Source: Oceanispirochaeta crateris (lineage in GTDB: Bacteria > Spirochaetota > Spirochaetia > DSM-2461). Taken from it: a stretch of DNA of 64,000 bases. The notes under the pieces were generated by a model. That model saw only the letters and a list, made by a program, of their open reading frames with translations, was not told where the DNA came from and ran no database searches. The translations under genes and the position numbers were made by a program. The first letter of the stretch is position 1. Each line of letters starts with the position of its first letter. Positions 1-9,220 of this stretch are shown here, in pieces. The stretch covers positions 3,452,439-3,516,438 of the forward strand of contig NZ_CP036150.1 in NCBI RefSeq assembly GCF_008329965.1, given 5' to 3'.

Positions 1-669
1 TGGGGGCATGACCCCCTCCTGCCTCAGTTGACTGCCCCCCAATTGCAAAGGAAGATCCTTTATCAGGGTGTCCTCCGTCCCGTTTATCTCAGCGGTATGC
101 TGGACAGCCTCAGTGTTTCCGAAGACGGGAGTCTCTGGAAAACTCTTGAATTCTGCGATTCGGGAGAACCGGTGCACCGACACAGTTTGAAGGCTCTCCT
201 CAAATTTCTAGTCCTCTCCAGCCTTGATGACACCATGAAAGAATTACAGCTCATCAGAATCGGCAAGCGGGACTATCCACGGATGGTCTTCTGCGGCAGT
301 GGTGATCAGGAGGCTCATCGGGTCATTCTGGAAAACCCTGCTGCCAGGCTGGATGCTCTTGTGACTCTCTGTTTGAAAACTGATGGAGAGGTTCTGCCCC
401 TGTATCCCGTTTTAGGGGAGGCCTTGGCAAAAGCCCTGGTTCTCAAACCTCAGATGAGTGATGATGAACTTGCAGAGCTGTGGTTGAAGCAGTGGCAGAA
501 GGAAGCATCCAATAAAAGGGGCACACAAACGTTTCACCGTTGTGTATATAGGCATCATTTTCTCAAAACCCCGCCGGAAGTGGACCCTGTAGCATTGAGG
601 GAGCTCCTCGAGCTTTTTTACGTACCTCTGTCCAGAGCTGATGAAAAAGGAAAAAAAAGTGGCAGATAA
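1..669 (+). CDS. recC: RecBCD enzyme subunit RecC, C-terminal part (5' end outside window)
   Basis: The reading frame is open from base 1, so this is the last 222 residues of a longer gene. I identify it as RecC mainly from position: it lies directly upstream of recB and recD and overlaps recB by 29 bp. In the family this end of RecC is a catalytically dead nuclease-like fold that helps hold the DNA strands and recognise Chi. The visible part is rich in Leu, Glu and Lys, has a long helical stretch, and ends in a Lys-rich tail. No catalytic motif is expected or seen. The TTG at 28 is not a plausible start, because the same frame continues upstream. Confidence 0.8.
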   Translation, partial: WGHDPLLPQLTAPQLQRKILYQGVLRPVYLSGMLDSLSVSEDGSLWKTLEFCDSGEPVHRHSLKALLKFLVLSSLDDTMKELQLIRIGKRDYPRMVFCGSGDQEAHRVILENPAARLDALVTLCLKTDGEVLPLYPVLGEALAKALVLKPQMSDDELAELWLKQWQKEASNKRGTQTFHRCVYRHHFLKTPPEVDPVALRELLELFYVPLSRADEKGKKSGR

Positions 670-3600
670 AACCTTTGATCCCTCTAAGGCGGATCTTCTA
701 AAGTCCATTCGCCTGGAAGCTTCTGCCGGAACGGGAAAAACATATAACCTGGAGCGTGTGGTTTGTGAGTTGATCAGCCGGTACGGCATCCCCGTTGAGT
801 CCATCCTCGTTGTGACCTTCACCAATAAGGCGGCCAGAGAGCTGAGGGATAGAATCAGAACTCTTGTTACTCAGAGGGCTTCTGAAACGGATGAAGGAGA
901 CCCGGAAGGATTTCAACGGCTGAAGGATGCCAAGAAAGATTTTGACAGAGCCTCTATCTATACGATTCATGGTTTTTGTCAGCATGTACTAAAAACCTGG
1001 CCCTTTGAATCCTCTTCGTCTTTTTCGCAGGAATTTTTGACAGATCACTCACTTATGGAAGAAGGAGTTGAGGATGTGCTCTACAGGGAGTTCCGCAGAA
1101 TTCCCGATTCAAAGAAGGATATGATTCGGAGCTTCTTTTCCGGCGGGCTGGAAGACGGGGTCGAAGGACTTGTCCGGGATGTTGTTCATCTAATGGAAGA
1201 AGAGGATGTAATTTCCATCCCTTCTGAGTATCAGATGCGCCTTGTGAGAGAGGAGACAGCCGCCTTTGCTGAAAAAAGAGGGGGGATACGTCAGGCTCTG
1301 GAGGCTCTTATTCCATTCGCCCCAACAGAAGAGCGAATCAAGATTATTCTCAAGGAGATGAATACGGGACAAAGGCCTCCCACTCCCGCCAATATTGCCG
1401 GTGTCTGGGAGTCTTTACCGCCCGGAGACAGTCTCTTTGAATGGTTGGGGAATTTCTTCGATTCAAAGAAAAATCAGGCTAAATATCTATGGCTCCTCTG
1501 CGAAGACACTCTGGTTGAGAAAAGTAAAAACGGTAAATCCCTCGCGGCCCTTTCCAATCAGGATGATGTGGATCTGATCCGTTGTGTGAACGATCTTTTC
1601 GAGGCATTGGAACCCCTCATGGTACCAGGCAGGACGGATCAGACCATATATTTCAAGACTCTTTCCTACGGATATATCAATGAGGTGATATCCGCAGCCA
1701 GACCAATCATTGAAGAGAAGAAAGCCTTAAGAGGCGCTCGTGACTTTTCTGATTTAATCCGTGTTCTATCAGACCTCCTGGAAGAGGCTCCCGATGGACC
1801 CCTTGCAAGAGCCATAAGACGACAGTACAGAGTCGTTCTGGTGGATGAATTTCAGGATACGGACCGACGACAGTGGTCCATTTTTCAGACTCTCTTTGAC
1901 CGGCCTGATCATAATTTCTTCCTTATTGGAGACCCCAAGCAATCCATTTATGGATTCAGAGGGGCTGATTTGACTGTCTATTTTAATGCTTGTGACAGTG
2001 TGGATGAAGAGAGACGCTACTCCCTGAGTACCAACTACCGTTCCCGCCGGTCTTTGGTGGAAGCCTGCAATTTCCTGTTTTCCCGTCTTTTCGCTCTCAA
2101 GGTCCCCGGTTTCCGGGAGGTCCCTTTTGAAGAGGTTGATGCCGGAAATGATCAGGCCTGCATTCCTGTTCTTGCCGACGGCAGCACTGCGGCGGCAGTT
2201 CAGTTATGCGAAATTGAATTAGAAATTGAAAAACCCCTGGCTAGAAAAGACGACCTGAAAGATGCCTGGATGAACCGGGCTGTTTTAGAAATTGAGAATA
2301 TTCTTTCGGGCTCTATCACTCTGAACCAGGGAGAACAGTCTGCTCCCATATCCCCCGGAGATATCGCCATTCTTATGGAGAAGAATCAAGATTGTGAAAC
2401 AATGCAGGCACTCTTGGGGCGACAGGGAATTTCGGCGGTCATTTTTTCCGAGAGGAAAATCATGGAAACAGAAGAAGCGTCTGTTTTTGGTCTGATTCTC
2501 AGGGCTCTGGCTCATCCGGGGGGCAGCAGTGCTCCTGGAGCGTTGTTGTTGTCGCCGGTCTTTGCCAGGACAACGGCGGAGCTTCAGGAGATAAGGCAGA
2601 GTGAAGACTATGAGCAGTATCTTCTATTTTTGAGAGATGCCCAGATGCTGTGTGATCAGGGACAACTGATTAAGGTTTTTCGTCAGTTTTTTGAGGAGGA
2701 AATTCCCCTTCCCTTTATGAAGGGAGAAAAATCCTGGAGGAATCGACTCCTGGGTGAGAGCCGAGGGAAGAGAAGCTGTACAAATCTGACTCATCTGGCC
2801 GAACTGTTTCACTTTGAACAGAGGCAAAGAGGGCTGGATACACGGGAACTCTATGACTTTTTTCTTGCCCAGCTTCACGACCCTACGGGAGATGAAGAAA
2901 GACAGGTTCGTCTTGATCAGGACGGGCAGGCCGTGCAGATTCTGACTCACCATTCCAGCAAGGGGCTTGAGTTTCCCATTGTCTTTTTCTTTGGTGCCAT
3001 GTCCAACGGAACCATGCCCAATCCAAGCAGCCTGAGTTATTCTTGGGAGGATAAGAGGTATCGGGATTTCCTCGTGACAAGAGAGAGCATCCAAAAAGCG
3101 GCTCTTTCAGACTGGGAAGAGCGTAAGAGACTTTATTATGTGTCTCTTACCAGAGCCTCCGCTCTTTTGTACATGCCCTGGTTCCCTCAGAGTGACTTTT
3201 ATTACTTAACATCTATTTATGCAACCCTGGCAGGGGAAGCCTTGTTTGAGGAAGAAGATGAACTCCTCTCCTGTTCGACCCTCCAGGAAATGTGGCCTTT
3301 TCACAGCCATTGCGCCTTTTTGAAGTCTTCTAAAAATGCCGGTGACTTGAAAAAACAAATGAATGAGAGGATTGGAACGGGACTCCGTTCTCTAACAGAA
3401 TCCAGGCCCGATCTTTTTGCTTTTTCAAAGGAGCTTCCCTCTCTGTTGCCAGAGAAGCAGAGAGATAATCAGAAAACTGATCAAGGTCCGGTCGGACTGA
3501 AGGCGGCGGAATTGAGATCTTCGGTCCCCTTCAGCCGGCGGATTATCCCTGTGGTTAGTTTTTCATCCCTTACTTCCAGCGGACATGAAGACTTCACCCC

Positions 3601-4375
3601 CCGGGATGACCAGGACCGGGATAGTCAGGAAGAAAGTATCGACTCTGAAATCCTCGCCGGGGCATTGGGCCTTACCAGAGGAGCTGTATTTGGGAACCTC
3701 GTTCATTGTATCCTCGAGGAAATTGATTACTCTCTGGCATCTTCGAGCCTTGAGGAATGGCTTGAAACAGGATTGTTCGGGCCTTCAGAGGCGATGGCCT
3801 TCCTTGAAGAAAGGACTTTGCGCTTCTTTGATCAGACCTGGTGGAAGGAAAATGGCTCGGTTCTCTCCAGGATGATCCACGATGTTTTGAACTGTCCCTT
3901 AAGTGAGGTCGGTCCACTGAAGGAGCTTAGTTCCTCCCAGAGAAAGCATGAGTTGGAGTTTCTTCTTTCTACGGAAAAAGGAAGTTCTATCAACAAGGAT
4001 GACTGGTCAGTCATGTTGCAAAAAGGATATTTAAAAGGGTTTATAGACCTCATTTTTGAAAAGAACGGGAAACTCTATATTGCTGACTGGAAGACAACCG
4101 TTCCTCCCGGGAAGGGAACCCTTTCTGATTACAGCCCGGATAATCTTAAAAAAACCATGGACTTGCACCGATATGATCTACAGGCCTGGATCTACGCCTT
4201 TGCCCTGAGGCGCTATATGCTCTCAATTGATCCGGGGTTTTCCTACGAACGGGACTTTGGAGGGATATACTATTTTTTTGTCAGAGGTATGGGGGCTGAT
4301 GGGAATACGGGAGTTTCTTTTCAAAGGCCTCGGGAAGAGGATGTCTTGAATCTTTTGAAAGGGAGTGAAGGATGA
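641..4375 (+). CDS. recB: RecBCD enzyme subunit RecB (helicase/nuclease)
   Basis: A 1244-residue protein, close to the usual RecB size (about 1180-1250). It is the 3'-5' helicase and nuclease of exonuclease V, for double-strand break repair and degradation of linear DNA. Walker A (ASAGTGKT) lies at 27-34, Walker B with the UvrD-type DEFQDTD at 401-408, and the motif GDPKQSIYGFRGAD follows about 25 residues later. The C-terminal RecB-family nuclease site is intact: GFID with D1136, then ADWKT with D1149 and K1151, matching the Asp/Asp/Lys triad of E. coli RecB. The ATG at 641 lies inside recC, and the stop overlaps recD by four bases (ATGA), so the three subunits are translationally coupled. 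Confidence 0.95.
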   Translation: MKKEKKVADKTFDPSKADLLKSIRLEASAGTGKTYNLERVVCELISRYGIPVESILVVTFTNKAARELRDRIRTLVTQRASETDEGDPEGFQRLKDAKKDFDRASIYTIHGFCQHVLKTWPFESSSSFSQEFLTDHSLMEEGVEDVLYREFRRIPDSKKDMIRSFFSGGLEDGVEGLVRDVVHLMEEEDVISIPSEYQMRLVREETAAFAEKRGGIRQALEALIPFAPTEERIKIILKEMNTGQRPPTPANIAGVWESLPPGDSLFEWLGNFFDSKKNQAKYLWLLCEDTLVEKSKNGKSLAALSNQDDVDLIRCVNDLFEALEPLMVPGRTDQTIYFKTLSYGYINEVISAARPIIEEKKALRGARDFSDLIRVLSDLLEEAPDGPLARAIRRQYRVVLVDEFQDTDRRQWSIFQTLFDRPDHNFFLIGDPKQSIYGFRGADLTVYFNACDSVDEERRYSLSTNYRSRRSLVEACNFLFSRLFALKVPGFREVPFEEVDAGNDQACIPVLADGSTAAAVQLCEIELEIEKPLARKDDLKDAWMNRAVLEIENILSGSITLNQGEQSAPISPGDIAILMEKNQDCETMQALLGRQGISAVIFSERKIMETEEASVFGLILRALAHPGGSSAPGALLLSPVFARTTAELQEIRQSEDYEQYLLFLRDAQMLCDQGQLIKVFRQFFEEEIPLPFMKGEKSWRNRLLGESRGKRSCTNLTHLAELFHFEQRQRGLDTRELYDFFLAQLHDPTGDEERQVRLDQDGQAVQILTHHSSKGLEFPIVFFFGAMSNGTMPNPSSLSYSWEDKRYRDFLVTRESIQKAALSDWEERKRLYYVSLTRASALLYMPWFPQSDFYYLTSIYATLAGEALFEEEDELLSCSTLQEMWPFHSHCAFLKSSKNAGDLKKQMNERIGTGLRSLTESRPDLFAFSKELPSLLPEKQRDNQKTDQGPVGLKAAELRSSVPFSRRIIPVVSFSSLTSSGHEDFTPRDDQDRDSQEESIDSEILAGALGLTRGAVFGNLVHCILEEIDYSLASSSLEEWLETGLFGPSEAMAFLEERTLRFFDQTWWKENGSVLSRMIHDVLNCPLSEVGPLKELSSSQRKHELEFLLSTEKGSSINKDDWSVMLQKGYLKGFIDLIFEKNGKLYIADWKTTVPPGKGTLSDYSPDNLKKTMDLHRYDLQAWIYAFALRRYMLSIDPGFSYERDFGGIYYFFVRGMGADGNTGVSFQRPREEDVLNLLKGSEG

Positions 4376-6321
4376 ATCGAAGCCGATCCAAAGCGGTCCA
4401 ACGTTTTTTAGAGTTGAAGTCCATCCGTGAAAATCCTCCCTCCGGACTGATAAGGAGATTGAAGCCCCGCAAGGAGGGGGAACGGTTTCCCCTGGCGGCC
4501 ATTCTGACAGGCAGTGAACCCCTGTGGATTCAGAGTGCGGAACATATGGTCAGTCGATATGCTGATAGCCGCAAAGAAGAGTTGAGGTGGCTTCTGCTGT
4601 ATTTTCTGGAACTCAGCTCTCAGGGGCATATCTTGATCTCTTCTGAGGATATAAGGGATGATTTACCCCTTTGGGCAGGGAAGTGCTATGCCAGGGCGGA
4701 TCAGCTGTATGATAATTTGAGCCTCATAGTTGAAGAGAATCCCCGTCTCTTCTCAGCTCTTCAAGAGGGGGAAAGCCGGGGTATGTCGGAACCTGGGGAA
4801 AGAAGACCCCTCCTTTATGCGAGTGATTTCTCCTGTTTTTACCTATTGAAGAAAAGGCGGTTTGAGCAGCAGTTTCTGGAGCTTTTAGGGAATATAAGTG
4901 GAGAAGAGGGGAAGATTGATGTCTCTCCCGATTTGATCTCGGGGTTGCATAGGGCCTATGAGTCACTGTGTGATAGTGGAGATATTCCTATCTCTGAAGA
5001 CACTCTGAAGGCGGCCCTCATGGTGGGAGGCTCCCGTCTTTCTATTATCACAGGTGGTCCAGGAACAGGTAAAACCACGATACTTGCGGGGCTCCTGCGC
5101 TTGTTTTTAGAAGCCTCTCAAGATTCATCATCCAAACTTCCCGAGGTTCGGCTTTGTGCTCCCACGGGCCGGGCAGCCAAGAGGATGATGGAAAGCATGG
5201 AGAACCTATTGCAGAATCCTGTTTTACAGAGTGCCTTTTCCCATCCAGCGGAAACCATTCATAAGGTTTTGGGACTTAGGCCGGGATCACCGGCTCTCTA
5301 CGATGAAAAGAGAACCCTCAAGGCCGATCTCATTATTGTGGATGAAGCATCCATGGTCGATCTGAATCTCATGACCGGTCTGTTTCGGGCCATGAAAAGC
5401 AGTGCCAGGATTGTCCTGGTGGGAGATCGAGACCAACTTCCCTCAGTCGAGTCGGGAGCTCTCCTCTCGGATCTGCTTTTTGAAATGGAAAAACCGAATC
5501 ATAGGCTGTCCGGGAGAGTCCTTTCTCTTTCTAAGGTACATAGAAACAGCGGGGCAATCCTTGAATCTTCCCGCCTGGTTATTCAGGGAGATGGCCCTGA
5601 ATTTCTCAACTTTCTAAAACAGCATGAAGGGCTCCCTGTTTCAGCATCAGAGAACAGTGGCTGGCTACGCTATGGAGATCTTCCCTCTTTTAAAGATCTC
5701 CTGAGTGAATTGGCTTCCGAATTCAAAGCCTCTTCCTTGAAATTTGGAGGAGCAGGATTTCGCAGACCCTCCCGTGAATGGAAAGGCATCATTCATGAAA
5801 TTGATCCCTATTTTAAGCTCTACAGAGATCACATCATACTCAGCCCGACCAGAAAGGGGCTTTTCGGGACAGCATCCCTGAACAGAGGCCTCAACGATGT
5901 GCTGGGAGGAAATCCCGATGGTGATTACCACGGTCAACCAGTGATGGTGACCCGCAATGATTATGAGCGGTCTTTGTTTAATGGTGACCGGGGGGTTGTT
6001 TTGCGTTTTTCTGATGGTCTCTATGCCTTTTTTGAAGATCCTGAGGCGGGGTATCGGTGTTTTCCTCTTTTATTGTTGGAAGATCGGGAAACTTCCTATG
6101 CTCTCACCATTCATAAGAGTCAGGGTTCTGAATATAATAAGGTCCATATCCTCATGCCCGATGGCTCAGAGCGGCTCATCTCTCGTGAGATTCTGTATAC
6201 TGGTATTACCCGGGCAAGGCTGGGGGTAACCCTTTACGGCAGTGAGGAGGTTCTTCTTCTTTGTTTGTCCAGGGGGGTGAGGCGTTTGTCGGGGATAAGA
6301 ACATTTATGCAGAGCTCTTGA
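4372..6321 (+). CDS. recD: RecBCD enzyme subunit RecD (5'-3' helicase)
   Basis: A 649-residue SF1B helicase, the alpha subunit of exonuclease V. Walker A GGPGTGKT lies at 228-235, preceded by an N-terminal domain typical of RecD. DEASMVD (Walker B) and GDRDQLPSVESG (motif III) follow, and the C-terminal UvrD_C2 block reads TIHKSQGSEY and then YTGITRAR. The start overlaps the recB stop as ATGA, so stoichiometric production is likely. A hairpin about 50 bp after the stop may end the operon. The next gene, a YchJ-like protein, has its own ribosome binding site and looks unrelated. Confidence 0.95.
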   Translation: MNRSRSKAVQRFLELKSIRENPPSGLIRRLKPRKEGERFPLAAILTGSEPLWIQSAEHMVSRYADSRKEELRWLLLYFLELSSQGHILISSEDIRDDLPLWAGKCYARADQLYDNLSLIVEENPRLFSALQEGESRGMSEPGERRPLLYASDFSCFYLLKKRRFEQQFLELLGNISGEEGKIDVSPDLISGLHRAYESLCDSGDIPISEDTLKAALMVGGSRLSIITGGPGTGKTTILAGLLRLFLEASQDSSSKLPEVRLCAPTGRAAKRMMESMENLLQNPVLQSAFSHPAETIHKVLGLRPGSPALYDEKRTLKADLIIVDEASMVDLNLMTGLFRAMKSSARIVLVGDRDQLPSVESGALLSDLLFEMEKPNHRLSGRVLSLSKVHRNSGAILESSRLVIQGDGPEFLNFLKQHEGLPVSASENSGWLRYGDLPSFKDLLSELASEFKASSLKFGGAGFRRPSREWKGIIHEIDPYFKLYRDHIILSPTRKGLFGTASLNRGLNDVLGGNPDGDYHGQPVMVTRNDYERSLFNGDRGVVLRFSDGLYAFFEDPEAGYRCFPLLLLEDRETSYALTIHKSQGSEYNKVHILMPDGSERLISREILYTGITRARLGVTLYGSEEVLLLCLSRGVRRLSGIRTFMQSS

Positions 6322-6371
6322 ATTCAAGGCATGACAGAATCGAATTTATTGTGTTAATATGCGGCTTCGGG

Positions 6372-6387
6372 GCTGTCCTTAGACAGC
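6372..6387 (+). terminator. weak hairpin after recD
   Basis: A perfect 6-bp stem (GCTGTC/GACAGC) with a 4-base loop lies 50 bp after the recD stop. It is followed by TCTCCATGATTTT, which has only a short T run, so termination is uncertain. Confidence 0.3.
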
Positions 6388-6468
6388 TCTCCATGATTTT
6401 AAGCAAGTAATCACCGAGGTTTTATACAAGCTTGGTAGTACATAGTATGGATTAAATAGGAGTAATAA

Positions 6469-6954
6469 ATGGCAGAATGCCCATGCGGGAGCGGAGCGGA
6501 ATACGAAAAGTGCTGTTCTCTTTATATTAAGGATGGAATTCCTGTTCCCACAGCTGAAAAATTGATGAGGGCCCGTTATACGGCCTATGCCCTCGGGGAA
6601 GTCGACTACATCATGTCTACCCATGAAGTTGATCCCAAAGATGTGGAAAACTCCAGAAAAGCAACAGAAGACTGGTCAAAGCAGTCTGACTGGCAGGGAC
6701 TGGAGATCTTGAAAACTAGTAAAGGTGGAGAATCAGACGATACCGGAACGGTAGAGTTTAAGGCTCATTATATGATTGACAGAGCCCGTTATACCCATCA
6801 CGAGATCAGCACATTTAAACGAAAAAATGGAAAATGGTTATTTACAGAGGGCCAGGAAATAAAGAAACCTGTCCATCGGGAAGAGCCTAAAATCAGCCGT
6901 AATGCCCCCTGTCCTTGCGGCAGCGGTAAAAAATATAAAAAATGTTGCGGTTGA
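6469..6954 (+). CDS. YchJ-like (UPF0225) protein with two SEC-C motifs
   Basis: A 161-residue protein with a SEC-C-type zinc motif at each end: [13 protein letters not shown] near residues 3-15 and [13 protein letters not shown] at the extreme C-terminus. Between them lies an NTF2-like domain, the architecture of the E. coli YchJ family. SEC-C motifs bind zinc and, in SecA, mediate contacts with SecB and ribosomes. The function of YchJ proteins is not established, so I assign none. AGGAG lies 6-7 bases before the ATG. The gene appears monocistronic, between recD and a gene on the opposite strand. Confidence 0.85.
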   Translation: MAECPCGSGAEYEKCCSLYIKDGIPVPTAEKLMRARYTAYALGEVDYIMSTHEVDPKDVENSRKATEDWSKQSDWQGLEILKTSKGGESDDTGTVEFKAHYMIDRARYTHHEISTFKRKNGKWLFTEGQEIKKPVHREEPKISRNAPCPCGSGKKYKKCCG

Positions 6955-6987
6955 AATAATTTCTTTTTTGAAGGATGAACCCGGCAC

Positions 6988-7254
6988 TCAGTCTTCTGGG
7001 TCGCCGGGCAGTCCCAGTTCTTCTTTCATTTGAGCCTTATAGGAATTAATAAACTCTCTATATTGGATATTTTCCTCCCGGAGTTTTTTGATTTCGAAAA
7101 TCATCCAGCGAATATCTTCTGTCGCATCGCTTATGTCGTAATCAAATTCTGCATTTGGATTGTACTTCATCCATATGAGCTGACTGCCGTTTCTCTTCTT
7201 GAGGGCCAGTTGGTTTTCCAGTTCCGACAGCCTGTCTTTTTTTTCTTTTTCCAC
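6988..7254 (-). CDS. small coiled-coil protein, unknown function
   Basis: An 88-residue, strongly charged protein (many Lys and Glu) starting with GTG. The N-terminal 25 residues and the stretch around residues 48-75 have heptad-like Leu/Ile spacing that suggests coiled coil, and the C-terminus is acidic and Pro-rich. An AGAGAG stretch lies upstream but is not an ideal ribosome binding site. The overlapping frame on the other strand gives a Phe-rich, low-complexity product, so the minus strand is the better reading. I do not recognise a family. It is a lone gene between YchJ and RluA. Confidence 0.5.
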   Translation of the reverse strand: MEKEKKDRLSELENQLALKKRNGSQLIWMKYNPNAEFDYDISDATEDIRWMIFEIKKLREENIQYREFINSYKAQMKEELGLPGDPED

Positions 7255-7365
7255 ATATTAAAAGTAACACTCTCTAGGGTAATTTCCAATGAGAACTATT
7301 CTTCACTATTCATTTCATTCCTTCCGGCAAAGACAATCTGATCGATTTTATGATAGTCTTTTTTC

Positions 7366-8085
7366 ATGTTGGACATCAAAGACAGGATTCTCTACGAAGA
7401 TAATCACCTGATCATCATCAATAAAGCCTCCTCAGAAATCGTTCAGGGTGATAAAACCGGGGATGAGACTCTGGGAGAAAAAGTACAGAAGTATATAAAG
7501 ATAAGAGATGAGAAGCCTGGTAATGTTTTTTTGGGGGTCACACACCGGCTGGACCGGCCTACAAGCGGTCTTGTGGTCTTTGCCAAAACATCAAAGGCCC
7601 TTTCCCGAATGAATGTCCTGTTCCGGGAACATCATTTGAAAAAGACCTACTGGGCCATCCTTGAAAAAGCCCCTAGGAAGGATGCGGCTCAACTGGTCGA
7701 TTATCTGAGAAGAGATAGAAATAAAAATCGCTCTTTTTGCTGCAATTCTGGGAGGGATGATGCAAAAAAAGCCGTTCTCTCCTATGAGGTGCTGAACCGG
7801 ATTGGGTCTGAAACACTTGTAGAAGTTGACCTCGAAACTGGCCGTCATCACCAGATTCGGGCGCAGTTTTCCGGTAGAGGCTGCCCCATTAAAGGGGATC
7901 TGAAATATGGGGCCAAAGCACCCAATTCCAATGGAAGTATTCACCTTCATGCCAGGAAGATCGTTTTTGTCCATCCTGTTTCAAAAGTAGAGATTACAGT
8001 GGTGGCTCCCGTACCGAGAAATGACATCCTCTGGCAGGAGTTTGAAGCTAACTCAGCCAGGGAAAAGACCGGTGCCGATGATTGA
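7366..8085 (+). CDS. RluA-family pseudouridine synthase
   Basis: A 239-residue RNA pseudouridine synthase of the RluA/RluC/RluD family. The catalytic motif HRLDRPTSG is present with the nucleophile D63, and ETGRHHQIR, the conserved C-terminal block that contacts the flipped base, is near residue 155. There is no N-terminal S4 domain, so it is a short RluA-type enzyme. Its target (rRNA or tRNA uridine) cannot be told from sequence. The stop lies 8 bp inside the next gene, mutY, so the two are probably co-translated. Confidence 0.9.
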   Translation: MLDIKDRILYEDNHLIIINKASSEIVQGDKTGDETLGEKVQKYIKIRDEKPGNVFLGVTHRLDRPTSGLVVFAKTSKALSRMNVLFREHHLKKTYWAILEKAPRKDAAQLVDYLRRDRNKNRSFCCNSGRDDAKKAVLSYEVLNRIGSETLVEVDLETGRHHQIRAQFSGRGCPIKGDLKYGAKAPNSNGSIHLHARKIVFVHPVSKVEITVVAPVPRNDILWQEFEANSAREKTGADD

Positions 8086-9154
8086 ATCCTCATCATCTGA
8101 AACTCTGGTCTCGGGGGATGAAGTAAAGGCTTTGATTCACTGGTTTCATCAGTATGCTATTGATTATCCCTGGGGTGACAATCCGACACCCTATAGAGTC
8201 TGGATTTCTGAAATTATGCTCCAGCAGACTGTTGTCTCCGCAGCCATAGAACATTTTATTCAATGGATGAAGCTTTTTCCGGATATCATGACTCTCGCCA
8301 GGGCAGATGAACAGGCCGTTTTAAAGGCTTGGGAAGGTTTGGGGTACTATTCCAGAGCCCGGAATATTCACAAAGGGGCCCGGTATATCACAGACAGCCA
8401 TTCTGGAATCATTCCCGGGAGTTATGATGAGTTGATCAAGATACCCGGCATAGGTGATTATACTGCCAGAGCCATCCTTTCTCTTGCCTTTTCTCAGGCA
8501 TTTCCTGTTCTGGATGCCAATGTGAGGAGGATCGGCCAACGTCTCCTGGCCCTCAGAGAGTGGCAGGTTCGTGATGATAAGCGGCTTCTCATACAGCTGG
8601 AGTCTTTGATTCCTCATGACTCTCCGGGTGTCTTTAACTGCGCTCTCATGCAGCTTGGACAAATTCTCTGCAGAGTCCGTTCACCTGAATGTTCGCTCTG
8701 TCCTCTTTCTAAAAGCTGCCAAACCAGGACGTTGGGCCTGCAAGGGGAAATCCCTGCAGCCAAAAAGCGAAAAATCAAGGAAAAGGAGAGCACCCTCCTT
8801 TTACTGGCATCCCGGGGGACTGTTCTTTTGACCCGCCGGAATAAAGGCCTCGGCAAGGGCTTGTGGTTTATCCCTTCCGTTCCCAGAGGGACAGAACAGC
8901 CGCTCTTGGAGGCTTTAACAGAAGGGACCGCCGAGGTTTTGACGCTTCAGGAGAGGGTGCATCTGTATACAACGTGGAAGGAACGGTTGTTCCCCTTTCT
9001 TGTCGTTCTCAAGGATGTTTCTCGGGATATTCCCTCCTGGGTTCTCTCTCATGAAGATGATGATGCCGCGTGGATACAAGTGTCCGAACTTGATTCCTAT
9101 CCGACTCCTTCTGTGTACAGGAAAATCCTGGAAGAAATACCCCCCTTATTTTAG
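8078..9154 (+). CDS. mutY: A/G-specific adenine glycosylase MutY
   Basis: A base-excision repair glycosylase that removes adenine mispaired with 8-oxoguanine. I chose the ATG at 8078 (358 aa) over the upstream frame opening at 8021 because it gives the usual N-terminus and only an 8-bp overlap with the RluA gene. Visible features are catalytic E45 in SEIMLQQT, the HhH motif IPGIGDYTA followed by D146 in LDANVRR, and the [4Fe-4S] ligands C198, C205, C208 and C214 (Cx6Cx2Cx5C). The last 120 residues form a NUDIX-like domain that recognises 8-oxoG (LLLASRGTVLLTRR). Confidence 0.95.
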   Translation: MIESSSSETLVSGDEVKALIHWFHQYAIDYPWGDNPTPYRVWISEIMLQQTVVSAAIEHFIQWMKLFPDIMTLARADEQAVLKAWEGLGYYSRARNIHKGARYITDSHSGIIPGSYDELIKIPGIGDYTARAILSLAFSQAFPVLDANVRRIGQRLLALREWQVRDDKRLLIQLESLIPHDSPGVFNCALMQLGQILCRVRSPECSLCPLSKSCQTRTLGLQGEIPAAKKRKIKEKESTLLLLASRGTVLLTRRNKGLGKGLWFIPSVPRGTEQPLLEALTEGTAEVLTLQERVHLYTTWKERLFPFLVVLKDVSRDIPSWVLSHEDDDAAWIQVSELDSYPTPSVYRKILEEIPPLF

Positions 9155-9220
9155 ATGGGACTGGCTCATCGGGCTGGGTTCTCCTTGCCATAAACATATT
9201 CATAATGTACTGTTATCACT

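Noticed and set aside
7030-7341. Plus-strand 103-codon frame overlapping the coiled-coil gene
   Set aside because: The product is Phe-rich with a run of Phe from a T tract and has no ribosome site; the minus strand looks coding.
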